Source: Chryseobacterium sp. G0201 (GTDB lineage Bacteria; Bacteroidota; Bacteroidia; Flavobacteriales; Weeksellaceae). From it: 64,000 nt of DNA. The notes below the pieces were generated by a model. It ran no database searches. It saw nothing but the letters and a program-made list of their open reading frames with translations, and had not been told where the DNA came from. The translations under genes were made by a program, and so were the position numbers. Position 1 is the stretch's first letter. Each line of letters opens with the position of its first letter. The stretch covers positions 372,001 to 436,000 of the forward strand of contig NZ_CP033917.1 in NCBI RefSeq assembly GCF_003815655.1. Reading direction: 5' to 3'. This document shows positions 17,801 through 26,020 of the stretch, one piece after another.

Positions 17801-17933
17801 ATTGTACGATATGTCCGGAAAATTAATCGGAAAAGAGAAAAATGCTTTAACAATTGATACTTCCAAACTTTCTACAGGAGTTTACTTGGTAAAAACTTCT
17901 GAAGGACAAGTAAAAAGAGTTATTGTAAAATAA
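14895..17933 (+). CDS. Large secreted choice-of-anchor I/beta-propeller protein with T9SS sorting signal
   Basis: A 1012-residue exported protein. Order: signal peptide (~1-23, ending LFGQ), a jelly-roll-like region (~25-195), an Ig-like region after TPPTVAYLP (~205-315), a Calx-beta-like region (~318-430, ITDDTLEEQSAEYFVVSLEN), then a long propeller resembling choice-of-anchor I proteins (~440-925; DMITFTPDGTKVITANEGEP and RAKGPEPEGVALGTINGH). A C-terminal type A T9SS signal (~940-1012, FNIFPNPVAKGNTLYF ... GVYLVKTSEGQ) closes it. It should reach the cell surface through T9SS. The propeller resembles alkaline-phosphatase-associated esterase-like domains, but its activity is unknown. Confidence 0.88.
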   Translation: MVNNYLLKGSAIAAFFLQGGLFGQTLIHYWNFNNNASANAITAPTSTLVNGSLTAVTSGTTEVDFAGGTGQNFNTENLNARNGDVPGTHLRYNFPINGNLQFNLPTTGYNNVVVKFTTRRSGSGAGTQTWSYSTNGTTFIPYQTVSPLDANPQLITFDFSAISGVANNPNFKLKVEFSTGTGGNVGNNRFDNFTVDAAATGGADTTPPTVAYLPTNSTNNASTTVNPTISFNENVRLTDNSAINDSNAQTLVDFRLGSSTGTQVPFTTTFNNNKITVIPTAGLVPNQTYYLALKPNMVEDTSDNAVTTTTATIFTTAGTSISLDKNFIKVNENAGSLAFKININNPSTSTVNLVVKPAPFSTADSNDFTLTNQTINITPSTTSYTVNIPITDDTLEEQSAEYFVVSLENPVGATILGDNNATVYIVDNDKQAPVPSQQIQLNYIGSFDPSGNSTSSTEIVVHDPTSQKLFTISSLTDVFDIIDFSNPTTPVVTKTVNMASYGGITSIAVKNGIIAVSSPNANPQLNGSVVFFDINGNFMKQVTVGALPDMITFTPDGTKVITANEGEPNDAYTVDPEGTISIIDISGGVGNLTQTNVSTLNFNAFDSQLSALTATGLRKVRTSNTLSQDLEPEYVTVSSDSQKAWVTLQENNAVAEVNLATKTITSIWGLGKKDMSLPGNGFDASDNNGEILIANWPVKTYYTPDAVQNFKIGNTNYIVTANEGDEKDLSGFSERTTVGANAYTLDPTIFPNADILKASHNLGRFRVSNATGNTDGDAEFEEISALGARSFSIFNADTKQIVYDSGDRFERYIAANYPLIFNADNEANGAKNRSRAKGPEPEGVALGTINGHTYAFITLERTGGVMVYNITDPNNPTFTDYKHSRSTSAYGGDNGPEGITYIAPQNTTTGKGYVIIANEISGTLSMYEVANSATLGTGEIKTEKSTFNIFPNPVAKGNTLYFNRAQGYELYDMSGKLIGKEKNALTIDTSKLSTGVYLVKTSEGQVKRVIVK

Positions 17934-17954
17934 CATATATTATTTAGTTGATTG

Positions 17955-17990
17955 CAAAAGGCTTCGGAATTGTTTTCCGGAGCTTTTTTG
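17955..17990 (+). terminator. Terminator of the T9SS cargo gene
   Basis: Stem GCTTCGG (17961-17967) with CCGGAGC (17977-17983) and a following T-run; one G-U pair. Confidence 0.8.
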
Positions 17991-18030
17991 TTGCTGGGAA
18001 ATTGATTAGTTTTAGGTTTTGATATTTAAA

Positions 18031-18261
18031 ATGAAAACAGATTTTGAGAGCTTAATCGAAAAAGCCCATAAAGCAAAGACTCAAACCAATTATTGGAATC
18101 AGATTATGTTACTCAGACAATTTGTGAATGAAGAAATGATTTTGAGATGTTTTCAATTAATTGATTCATAATAGTTGCAGAAATAAGATATTAATGAAGA
18201 TTGGCTTGAAGATCTTAAAAAACTGTATAGAAGTATTACAGTAAATACTAATTTTAAATAA
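18031..18261 (+). pseudogene. Decayed small hypothetical gene
   Basis: A single frame runs from ATG at 18031 to TAA at 18259, broken only by three stops packed between 18169 and 18186. Before them is MKTDFESLIEKAHKAKTQTN and YWNQIMLLRQFVNEEMI; after them DINEDWLEDLKKLYRSITVN. Both halves read like one soluble helical protein of about 76 residues. The first 46 codons could still be translated. Family not recognised. The rest of 17934-18339 contains only terminators. Confidence 0.45.
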
Positions 18262-18288
18262 TTGATTATGTATAATTTAGTGTAAATA

Positions 18289-18318
18289 AAAAAGACAGGC
18301 CTAAAAAACCTGTCTTTA
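18289..18318 (-). terminator. Terminator after nfu (works on both strands)
   Basis: Perfect 9-bp stem AAAGACAGG/CCTGTCTTT (18291-18299, 18309-18317) with flanking A and T runs, 22 nt past the nfu stop. Confidence 0.8.
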
Positions 18319-18339
18319 AAAATATCTCAATTTTATTTT

Positions 18340-18588
18340 TTACTCTACGTTAATTACTTTCTGAATTTCCGGAGCATGTTGTTTAATGGTAGTTTCGACA
18401 CCTAATTTAAGGGTAGAAAAGTTTAGAGAACATCCGGAACAATTTCCTAAAAGTTTTACATAAACCGAGCTATCTTTCACATCAATAAGCTCAATATCTC
18501 CGCCATCTTTATTCAAAAACGGACGAATACTATCTAAAGCCTCCATTACTCTTGTTACAGTATCTTCGTGTGTTATATTTGTTTCCAT
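18340..18588 (-). CDS. NifU C-terminal (Nfu) domain protein
   Basis: An 82-residue stand-alone Nfu domain with the CxxC cluster site in LLGNCSGCSLNFSTLK. Nfu proteins hold and transfer [4Fe-4S] clusters in the cytosol. It begins 47 nt after the Mrp/ApbC-type ATPase, also a cluster carrier, so the two likely form an Fe-S maturation operon. There is no N-terminal degenerate domain as in NfuA, so this is the minimal form. Confidence 0.9.
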   Translation of the reverse strand: METNITHEDTVTRVMEALDSIRPFLNKDGGDIELIDVKDSSVYVKLLGNCSGCSLNFSTLKLGVETTIKQHAPEIQKVINVE

Positions 18589-18635
18589 ATTTTTTTCTTC
18601 AGTTCAATTCGGTTTTTCAAAGGTATTGAAAATAA

Positions 18636-19745
18636 TTATTTTTTTGCTTTTGGCGAGCATCCTGCCATTGTTGTGATCTTTACCGCTTCTGTTGGAGGAA
18701 GATGTTTATTTCTTTCTACCAAGCTTTCAATCATTTTACGGGCAGTTTCTGTATAGATCTCTGCAATTTTAGAGTTTTCCTGTAAAGCTGCCGGTCTTCC
18801 GACATCTCCCGCTTCTCTGATGCTTTGAATCAAAGGAATCTCGCCTAATACAGGAATTCCTAGATCATCAGCCAAATATTGTGCACCCTGGTTTCCAAAG
18901 ATATAATATTTATTGTCAGGCAATTCTTCCGGCGTAAAATACGCCATATTTTCGACTAATCCAAGAACCGGAATATTAATACTTTCCATATTAAACATCG
19001 CAATTCCTTTTCTAACGTCAGCCAAAGCCACGTGCTGAGGTGTACTTACAATCACCGCACCCGTTACAGGAACCTCCTGAATGATTGATAAGTGAATATC
19101 ACCCGTTCCCGGAGGAAGATCAATCAATAAAAAGTCTAATTCTCCCCAAGCTGCATCTCTGATCATTTGGTTTAATGCTTTTGAAGCCATTGGGCCTCTC
19201 CATACTACCGCCTGATTTGCTCCTGAGAAATATCCTATTGAAAGCATTTTCACACCATAATTTTCGATAGGTTTCATTAAGCTTTTCCCGTTTACATCTA
19301 CAGAAACCGGCTTTTGACCTTCTGTATCAAACATTGTAGGAACAGATGGACCGTAAATGTCTGCATCCAATAAACCTACTTTAAAACCCATTTTTGCCAA
19401 CGTAACTGCAAGGTTTGCAGCAACTGTAGACTTACCAACACCTCCTTTTCCGGAAGCAATGGCAATAATATTTTGAATTCCAGGAATTTGTTTTCCTTTG
19501 ATCTGACTTTGCTGAATTTCGCTAGGCTCCGGAGAAACTATTTTAAGTTTTAAATTAATCTCTTCTCCAAATTCACTTGCAAAAGCTTGCTTCATTGCTG
19601 CTTCAAGCTTCTTTTTTTCGTGCATCGCAGGAGAATGAGCCGTCATGTCGATATAGACATCATTACCCATTACCTGAAAATTAGTCACTAAGTCATCTAC
19701 TTCTATCTCTTTAAGGAAATCCTGAACCTTTTCTTTCGTCAACAT
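18636..19745 (-). CDS. Mrp/ApbC family Fe-S cluster carrier ATPase
   Basis: A 369-residue protein with an N-terminal MIP18/DUF59 domain (about 1-85) and a Mrp/NBP35 P-loop domain. The deviant Walker A is GKGGVGKSTVAANLA and the switch regions are VGLLDADIYGPSVPTMF and LIDLPPGTGDIHLSI. The usual Mrp CxxC is not evident near the C-terminus, although one Cys remains in TMAGCSPKAKK. It binds ATP and transfers Fe-S clusters in the cytosol. It is paired with the downstream nfu gene. Confidence 0.92.
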   Translation of the reverse strand: MLTKEKVQDFLKEIEVDDLVTNFQVMGNDVYIDMTAHSPAMHEKKKLEAAMKQAFASEFGEEINLKLKIVSPEPSEIQQSQIKGKQIPGIQNIIAIASGKGGVGKSTVAANLAVTLAKMGFKVGLLDADIYGPSVPTMFDTEGQKPVSVDVNGKSLMKPIENYGVKMLSIGYFSGANQAVVWRGPMASKALNQMIRDAAWGELDFLLIDLPPGTGDIHLSIIQEVPVTGAVIVSTPQHVALADVRKGIAMFNMESINIPVLGLVENMAYFTPEELPDNKYYIFGNQGAQYLADDLGIPVLGEIPLIQSIREAGDVGRPAALQENSKIAEIYTETARKMIESLVERNKHLPPTEAVKITTMAGCSPKAKK

Positions 19746-19874
19746 AATATATTGCTATAAATTATTCACAAATTTACGGAAATTTTAGCTATTTAGAATA
19801 AGTAAACGCAATGATAGATATTTTCTTTTGTGCAATCAAATTTTGTGGTAATTTAGGGCGATTTTAATTTTTAC

Positions 19875-22700
19875 ATGATGAAAAAAATATTAATTGTTCT
19901 TTCAGTAATTATTGCTCATAATCTATTTTCGCAAAATTATTCGCAATATGTAAATCCTTTTATTGGAACCGGCGGTCACGGACACACATTTCCGGGTGCT
20001 ATTGTTCCATTCGGAATGGTACAGCTTTCACCCGATACAAGAGTGGACGGAAGTTGGGACGGTTGCAGTGGATATCATTATTCAGACTCTGTGATCTATG
20101 GTTTTTCTCACACGCATCTTAATGGAACCGGTGTTTCTGATTACGGAGACATTATGCTGATGCCTACAATGGGAAATCCAAGTTTGGATAACAAGGAATA
20201 TTCTTCAAAATTTTCGCATAAAAACGAAAAAGCTTCGGCAGGATTTTATTCCGTTAAATTAGATAAAAACAACATCGATGTTCGACTGACAACAACAAAA
20301 AGAGTCGGTTATCACGAATATACTTTCAACAGTGCAGGAAATGCAAACATTATTTTAGACCTCAACCACAGAGATAAATTGCTTGAAGGCGAGGTTAAAA
20401 TAATTGATGATAAAACAATCGAAGTTTTCCGAAGAAGTGAAGCTTGGGCAACCAACCAATACATTTACGCAAGAATTGAATTCTCAAAACCTATGTTCGA
20501 AACAAAAGTACTTGAGGCACATGATTCTCTGCCAAGAGGTACTATACAGCCCAGCAACTTTTATCATGGAACTCAAGTAAAAATCGCTTTTTCCAATAAA
20601 GTTAAAAAAGGTGAGAAAATTCTTGTAAAAGTAGCAATTTCACCAACAGGTTATGAAGGTGCAGGAAAAAACATGTTAGCTGAAGGTAAGTCTAATGATT
20701 TTGAAACCATCAAAAAACAAGCTATTGCCGATTGGGACAAAGAATTATCAAAAATTGAAGTTAAATCTTCCGATAAAGATAAACTGGCGGTTTTCTACAC
20801 AGCAATGTATCACGTTTTCACGCAACCGAACATTAATATGGATGTTGACGGAAAATACAGAGGTCGTGACAACAAGTTCTACACGGCAAAAGACTTTAAT
20901 TATTACTCCGTTTTCTCGCTTTGGGATACTTTCAGAGGAGCACATCCTTTGATGTCTTTAATTGACAGAAAAAGAACGGCAGATTTCATCAATACTTTCA
21001 TCAAACAATACGAACAGGGCGGAAAACTTCCGGTTTGGGAACTGGCTTCCAACGAAACGGAGTGTATGATCGGTTACCACTCGGTTTCTGTGATTGCAGA
21101 TGCCATGGCAAAAGGAATTACAGGTTTTGATTATGAAAAAGCATTTCAGGCTTCTAAAAATTCTGCAATGTTGGATATTTTTGGTTTAAATGCATACAAA
21201 CAAAATAATTATATCGCTATTGATGACGAACATGAAAGTGTTTCTAAAACGGTAGAATATGCTTACGATGACTGGTGTATCGCCCAAATGGCTAAAATTT
21301 TAGGCAAAAAAGAAGATTATCAATATTTCATGAAGCGTTCTCAGAACTGGAAAAACCTTTACAATCCAAAGAACGGATTTATGCAGCCTAGAAAAAATGG
21401 AAATTGGAACGAGCCATTTGAACCAAGAGAAGTTAATAATAATTATACAGAAGGAAATTCGTGGCATTATTCTTATTCTGTTCAGCAAGATATTCCGGGA
21501 TTAATTGCGGCTCATGGTGGAAAGGAGAAATTTGAACAATTTATTGATGCTATTTTTGCTGCTCCAAATACAACGACAGGCAGAGAACAGGTTGATATCA
21601 CAGGGTTGATGGGACAATACGCTCAAGGAAACGAACCGAGTCACCACATTGCTTATTTATACAATTATGTTGATAAGCCGGAAAAAACGGATGCAAAAAT
21701 CAAATATATCCTTGATAATTTTTACAAAAATACGCCTGATGGTTTAATTGGAAACGAGGATTGCGGACAGATGAGTGCATGGTATATCTTAAGTACAATG
21801 GGTATTTATTCCGTAACGCCGGGATTGCCGGAATGGCAGACTACCAAACCTTATTTTGATGAGGTTAAAATTCATCTGGAAGACGGAACAACAAGAACAA
21901 TCACAAAAAATACAGGCAGAGCTGAGCTTAAAAAATTAGGTTTTGAGAATGCAAAATCATTCAAGGATTATAAGTATGATGAATTAACAGCTACACCAGT
22001 CATCAAAGCTGACAGAATTTTCGATTTTTCTACTAAAATTGAGATTACAGCTTTAAACCCGAATGATAAATTGTATTTCATGACCATGGATGAAGGTGAT
22101 GCGAATGTAAGAAAGACTTTCAAAGTTTACAAAGAACCGTTTACCATCAGTAAAACCACTCAGGTTTCTGCTTATGCTGAAAGAAATGGGGAGAAAAGTT
22201 CAATTGTAACAGCCAATTTCAATAGAAGACCGAATAATTGGGACATCACAGTGAATTCTAAACCAACTCCACAATATACAGCCAGCGGAAAATTATCATT
22301 AATTGACGGAATCAATGGTGATGTAAATTGGAGAAAAGGCGAATGGCTGGGCTATCAAGGTCAGACTTTTGAAGCAATTATTGATATGAAATCACCTCAA
22401 CAGATCACAAAATTGTCTTCAACTTACCTTCAGGACAGCAAAGCATGGATCTTGATGCCTAAAAAAGTAGAATATTACGCTTCTATGAATGGAAGAGATT
22501 TTATTCTTCTAAAAACGGTTGATAATACGGTTGATCCGAAAGATGAAACAATCCAGACCAAAGATTTCGGAACAGATATTCTTCCAACCGAAGCTCGTTA
22601 TATAAAAGTAAAAGCTTATCATTTCGGAATTCTTCCTGAGTGGCATCAGGGCGCTGGCGGGCAGGCTTACATCTTTATTGATGAGATTTCTGTGAAATAA
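19875..22700 (+). CDS. GH92 family alpha-mannosidase
   Basis: A 941-residue exported glycoside hydrolase of family 92. A signal peptide (~1-20, ending LFSQ) is followed by the N-terminal beta-sandwich (YVNPFIGTGGHGHTFPGAIV). The catalytic (alpha/alpha) domain carries the family hallmark GNEDCGQMSAWYILSTMG, and SLWDTFRGAHPL and GYHSVSVIADA are also typical. The C-terminal ~200 residues add a beta-rich region and an F5/8C-like domain. GH92 enzymes are calcium-dependent exo-mannosidases acting on N-glycan mannose. No SusCD pair or other glycosidase is nearby, so it is not in an obvious PUL. A second ATG at 19878 is equally possible as start. Confidence 0.94.
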   Translation: MMKKILIVLSVIIAHNLFSQNYSQYVNPFIGTGGHGHTFPGAIVPFGMVQLSPDTRVDGSWDGCSGYHYSDSVIYGFSHTHLNGTGVSDYGDIMLMPTMGNPSLDNKEYSSKFSHKNEKASAGFYSVKLDKNNIDVRLTTTKRVGYHEYTFNSAGNANIILDLNHRDKLLEGEVKIIDDKTIEVFRRSEAWATNQYIYARIEFSKPMFETKVLEAHDSLPRGTIQPSNFYHGTQVKIAFSNKVKKGEKILVKVAISPTGYEGAGKNMLAEGKSNDFETIKKQAIADWDKELSKIEVKSSDKDKLAVFYTAMYHVFTQPNINMDVDGKYRGRDNKFYTAKDFNYYSVFSLWDTFRGAHPLMSLIDRKRTADFINTFIKQYEQGGKLPVWELASNETECMIGYHSVSVIADAMAKGITGFDYEKAFQASKNSAMLDIFGLNAYKQNNYIAIDDEHESVSKTVEYAYDDWCIAQMAKILGKKEDYQYFMKRSQNWKNLYNPKNGFMQPRKNGNWNEPFEPREVNNNYTEGNSWHYSYSVQQDIPGLIAAHGGKEKFEQFIDAIFAAPNTTTGREQVDITGLMGQYAQGNEPSHHIAYLYNYVDKPEKTDAKIKYILDNFYKNTPDGLIGNEDCGQMSAWYILSTMGIYSVTPGLPEWQTTKPYFDEVKIHLEDGTTRTITKNTGRAELKKLGFENAKSFKDYKYDELTATPVIKADRIFDFSTKIEITALNPNDKLYFMTMDEGDANVRKTFKVYKEPFTISKTTQVSAYAERNGEKSSIVTANFNRRPNNWDITVNSKPTPQYTASGKLSLIDGINGDVNWRKGEWLGYQGQTFEAIIDMKSPQQITKLSSTYLQDSKAWILMPKKVEYYASMNGRDFILLKTVDNTVDPKDETIQTKDFGTDILPTEARYIKVKAYHFGILPEWHQGAGGQAYIFIDEISVK

Positions 22701-22722
22701 TTATTAAATTTTATTCTAAATA

Positions 22723-22760
22723 ATAAACCTCTTTCAGCTTGAAAGAGGTTTTGTTTTTTT
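22723..22760 (+). terminator. Terminator of the GH92 gene
   Basis: Stem AACCTCTTTC/GAAAGAGGTT around AGCTT, followed by a T-rich tract. Confidence 0.85.
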
Positions 22761-22805
22761 ATTTTGTAATAATCCATACGGATTTAAAACAGTTAGTATT
22801 AGCGA

Positions 22806-22887
22806 TGTCATCCTGAGCGAAGTCGAAGGATCTTTAATAGTAATGAAAAAGATTCTTCATTTCGCTGCGCTGCATTCAGAATGACAA
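22806..22887. repeat. Intergenic inverted repeat, family B copy 1
   Basis: Begins TGTCATCCTGAGCGAAGTCG and ends with its degenerate complement ATTCAGAATGACAAA, a two-ended TGTCAT...ATGACA element. Similar copies lie at 23757, 31300 and 37409. Non-coding, between two convergent genes. Confidence 0.7.
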
Positions 22888-22902
22888 ACTTTACGCTAAA
22901 AT

Positions 22903-23616
22903 TTAATTCATTCTCTCAGACCAATTCAATTCTTCAGGAAGTTCTTTATCCGAGAATTCGATATGAATAACTCTCCTTTTCTTACCATTTGTTGTTCTAT
23001 TTGAACCATGAAGGATTAGAGGTTTCATGATCATAACTCCGCCTTTTTCTACATCACAGATTTCTTCGGTTTCAATACTCCAATCTATCGTTTCCGGTCT
23101 GTAAATTCCTTTTGCGTGAGATTTTGGAACCACTTTTAAAGCTCCATTATTTTCATCCGTATCATCTAAATGAATTCTGATCGTGTAAACATTTTCAAGA
23201 ATATCCAGAGGTGGCTGAACTGCAAACTGATTCTGTTTAGTCGTCCAAGGTCCGAAATTTGGAAGATTAACTTTTTTATCCACAGAAATTGTCAGATCCT
23301 GATGATAAGCAACATACCAATTGGATTTTTCAGGTTTATCAAAATAAATACTTTTTACAGTAAAATATTTTTCACCGAAAATTTCTTTGATGATTGTTTT
23401 AATATTTTCATTAAAAATCAAGTCTTTAGCATCAGGAATTTCTTTTAAAAACTGTCTTATGGCAAAAAGATCCTCCGATTTTCTGAAGGTTTCTTTTGAG
23501 GTATCTATATTTTCGAGAACGTGAATTATCTTATTAATTTCTTCATCAGAAAAAATATTGTTGATTACCGTGAAACCATTTTCCGTAATTAAATTTTTAT
23601 GATTTTGTAAATTCAT
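22903..23616 (-). CDS. Phytanoyl-CoA dioxygenase (PhyH) family protein
   Basis: A 237-residue member of the PhyH Fe(II)/2-oxoglutarate oxygenases. The metal triad is visible as H-x-D in VAYHQDLTISVD and a distal His in MKPLILHGSNRTTNGKKRR, where the following Arg residues can bind 2-oxoglutarate. Substrate not predictable; the family hydroxylates lipids, ectoine or small metabolites. It stands alone, flanked by intergenic repeats. No consensus -7 was found upstream, only ATCTTTGC variants. Confidence 0.88.
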   Translation of the reverse strand: MNLQNHKNLITENGFTVINNIFSDEEINKIIHVLENIDTSKETFRKSEDLFAIRQFLKEIPDAKDLIFNENIKTIIKEIFGEKYFTVKSIYFDKPEKSNWYVAYHQDLTISVDKKVNLPNFGPWTTKQNQFAVQPPLDILENVYTIRIHLDDTDENNGALKVVPKSHAKGIYRPETIDWSIETEEICDVEKGGVMIMKPLILHGSNRTTNGKKRRVIHIEFSDKELPEELNWSERMN

Positions 23617-23756
23617 TTAATAAATTTGATTTTTTATTGAATCTATTTAAAATGCAAAGATCGCAAAGATTTTCTTTAAAATTATTGAGAATATTTTTCG
23701 TTCGCAAAGGCGTTTCACTCAGCAAAGGTTGGAAAATTACAGAAATTTGCCCTAAA

Positions 23757-23878
23757 ATTTGTCATTCCGGAGGAATCTAAATGCCAATATTAAAATTGCT
23801 GTAGAGATCCTTCCAGGATGACAAACCGATTGTTGAATTGATTATGAGATTGCTTCACCTTCGGTTCGCAATGACAAA
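23757..23878. repeat. Intergenic inverted repeat, family B copy 2 (compound)
   Basis: GTCATTCCGGAGGAATCTAA at the left pairs imperfectly with GAGATCCTTCCAGGATGACA, followed by a second tail ending CGCAATGACAAAT. Looks like two elements nested or fused. Together with the adjacent family A element it accounts for most of the gene-free stretch 23617-24049; nothing else was recognised there. Confidence 0.65.
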
Positions 23879-23898
23879 TTTTGAAAGAAGGACAACTA

Positions 23899-23968
23899 CC
23901 CTAGCCCCGATTGAAATGAAAATCCTTTTTTGAAAAAAAAGATTGTAATGGAAAGCGGGAATAGCTTC
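23899..23968 (+). repeat. Intergenic palindromic repeat, family A copy 2
   Basis: Starts CCTAGCCCCGATTGAA and ends AAAGCGGGAATAGCTTC with an A/T hairpin core (ATCCTTTTTT ... AAAAAAGATT). Nearly identical to the copy at 38798-38867 in reverse orientation. Confidence 0.75.
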
Positions 23969-24049
23969 AAATAAAAAATAAATGGTCAATAATGAATCTT
24001 TAAAAAATTCACTATTGACCATTCACTTTGCGTAAGCAAAATTGATGTT

Positions 24050-25300
24050 TTACATATCACCACCGTGATTTTCCAACTGCCCTTCCCATTTTGAAACCGC
24101 AGATGTTGCCAAAGCATTTCCTAATACGTTGGTCATACTTCTTCCCATATCACAGAAATGGTCGATTGGCAAGATTAAAGCAATTCCTTCCGGCGGAATT
24201 CCAAACATTGAGCAGGTTGCTACGATAATTACTAATGAAGCTCTCGGAACCCCTGCAATACCTTTTGAAGTCAACATTAATACTAAAAGCATAGTAATTT
24301 GTTGTCCGATTGTCATTTCAATTCCGTAAATCTGAGCAATGAAAATTGATGCAAATGTCATGTACATCATACTTCCATCCAGATTGAAAGAATATCCTAA
24401 AGGTAAAATGAATGATACTACTCTATTATTACACCCGAATCTTTCTAATTCTTCAACCAATTTCGGGAAAACAGCTTCCGAACTCGTTGTTGAAAAAGCG
24501 ATTAATAAAGGCGCTTTGATTCTTTTTAATAATTCAAAAAGACGGTTTCCTAAGATCAGATATCCAACCAATAATAAAACCAGCCAAAGAATTGCTAATG
24601 CAAAGAAAAAGTCTCTTAAATAAATGGCGTACACTTTAAAAATTTCGAAACCATTGGTTGCGACGACAGCTGCGATAGCTCCTAAAACGCCAAGCGGTGC
24701 AAACCACATGATGTAGCCTACCATTTTCAGGATTCCGTGCGCTACAATGTCGAATAATTTAATAACAGGTTGAGAATATTCCTCGCCCATATTTGCTAAA
24801 GCAACCCCGAACATGATCGAGAATACTACAATTTGTAATACTTCGTTTGTTGCAAAAGCTTCAAATATACTTTTAGGAATTACGTGTTTTACAAAATCTT
24901 CCATTGAAAAACCTTTACTGCTTTTCAATAATTCTTCGGCAGATGCCGCATCCTGAATTGGAAGTTTGGTTACATGTCCCGGTTCCAGCCAATTTACCAA
25001 TATCAAACCAATAAAAAGAGAGATCAGGGATGCCGAAATAAACCACAACATCGCTTTTGTTCCTACTCTTCCGATCATTTTGATGTCGCTCATTTTTGCA
25101 ATTCCGACTACCAATGTTGTGAAAACCAACGGAGCAATGATCATCTGTACCAATCTGATGAAAACTGTCCCAAGAAGTTTTATGTTTTTAGAAAAAGGTT
25201 CTGCGCTTTCCGGATATTGCAAATGCACAAATCCACCAATACCCACACCAATAATAAGCGCAACGATAATTGCTATAAAAAGTTTATTTTGTCCTTTCAT
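24050..25300 (-). CDS. Dicarboxylate/amino acid:cation symporter (DAACS family)
   Basis: A 416-residue GltP/DctA-type symporter. It has eight or so transmembrane segments, the serine-rich reentrant loop LLIAFSTTSSEAVFPKLVEELE, and the transport core LPLGYSFNLDGSMMYMTFASIFIAQ, with DHFCDMGRSMTNVLGNALA near the end binding substrate and sodium. It takes up glutamate, aspartate or C4-dicarboxylates with sodium or protons. The ATG at 25300 (MKGQNKLF) is chosen because the upstream in-frame TTG at 25321 lies in the -7 element. Confidence 0.93.
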   Translation of the reverse strand: MKGQNKLFIAIIVALIIGVGIGGFVHLQYPESAEPFSKNIKLLGTVFIRLVQMIIAPLVFTTLVVGIAKMSDIKMIGRVGTKAMLWFISASLISLFIGLILVNWLEPGHVTKLPIQDAASAEELLKSSKGFSMEDFVKHVIPKSIFEAFATNEVLQIVVFSIMFGVALANMGEEYSQPVIKLFDIVAHGILKMVGYIMWFAPLGVLGAIAAVVATNGFEIFKVYAIYLRDFFFALAILWLVLLLVGYLILGNRLFELLKRIKAPLLIAFSTTSSEAVFPKLVEELERFGCNNRVVSFILPLGYSFNLDGSMMYMTFASIFIAQIYGIEMTIGQQITMLLVLMLTSKGIAGVPRASLVIIVATCSMFGIPPEGIALILPIDHFCDMGRSMTNVLGNALATSAVSKWEGQLENHGGDM

Positions 25301-25318
25301 AAAATAGTTCAAGTTTCG

Positions 25319-25326
25319 CAAATATA
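25319..25326 (-). promoter_or_regulatory. -7 element for the symporter gene
   Basis: The minus strand reads TATATTTG, a perfect TAnnTTTG, 18 nt before the ATG at 25300. No clear -33 TTG was found at the usual distance. Confidence 0.5.
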
Positions 25327-25463
25327 ATAGTTTTTAAGTTGGCACAGGATTTTTATTAAGACTGTAATAATTTTATGTTAAATTAACAATACATTAAAAT
25401 TAATAGCCTGATTTATAAAATATTGTAAAAAAAGTTGGAAATATTTATTTAATTTTTATCTGT

Positions 25464-25490
25464 TTGGTATAAATTTTATTATTACATTTG
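25464..25490 (+). promoter_or_regulatory. Promoter of the BON-protein pair
   Basis: TTG (25464-25466), 16 nt, TACATTTG (25483-25490); the first ATG is 32 nt downstream. Confidence 0.6.
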
Positions 25491-25522
25491 ATTGTATTAA
25501 CAACATTAATAAATATACAACT

Positions 25523-26014
25523 ATGAAAAAAACTATCGCAATGGCTGCATTGGCTATGGCAGTATCTTTCGGAGCTATTTCTTGTAAAAAGAAAGTTTCT
25601 GATGCAGACCTTCAGACTCAAGCTACAACAATCGTAACATCTAATCCGAACGCTTCTGTTGAAGTAAAAGAGGGTGTTGCTCACTTAAGCGGAACTTTCG
25701 CAGATCAAGCTTCTAAAGATGCAATGATTGCTCAATTAAAAGCTGTAAAAGGTGTAAAAGAAGTAATGGATATGTCTACTATTGCAGCTCCAATGCCCGC
25801 TACTCCTGCAGTTGAAACGACTTCAGCGGTAGATCCTGCAGCTCAGAAGAAAGTTCAGGACGCTGTTAAAGATTTCCCATCTGTAAAAGTTGAAGTTGTA
25901 AACGGTGAATTAACGCTTACAGGAAATGTTTCTTCTCTACAGGCTAGAAAAATCAAAGAATCTGTAGATGCTTTGAAAGTTGGAAAAGTAAATTATAACT
26001 ATACAGTAAAATAA
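25523..26014 (+). CDS. BON-domain lipoprotein
   Basis: A 163-residue lipoprotein: signal sequence with lipobox GAISC (Cys21) and then two BON modules (about 27-90 and 105-163). The second ends ESVDALKVGKVNYNYTVK, and each carries the G-x-V/L-x-L-x-G turn (EGVAHLSGTF, NGELTLTGNV). BON domains bind phospholipid or peptidoglycan-associated partners in the periplasm, often in osmotic or envelope stress. A Pro/Ala/Thr-rich linker separates the modules. Six nt downstream is a BON/SH3 gene, so they form an operon. Confidence 0.87.
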   Translation: MKKTIAMAALAMAVSFGAISCKKKVSDADLQTQATTIVTSNPNASVEVKEGVAHLSGTFADQASKDAMIAQLKAVKGVKEVMDMSTIAAPMPATPAVETTSAVDPAAQKKVQDAVKDFPSVKVEVVNGELTLTGNVSSLQARKIKESVDALKVGKVNYNYTVK

Positions 26015-26020
26015 TTAGAA

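Noticed and set aside
19875..22700. Polysaccharide utilisation locus around the GH92 enzyme
   Set aside because: No SusC/SusD pair, sensor or second glycosidase is adjacent; the neighbours are Fe-S carriers and a PhyH protein.
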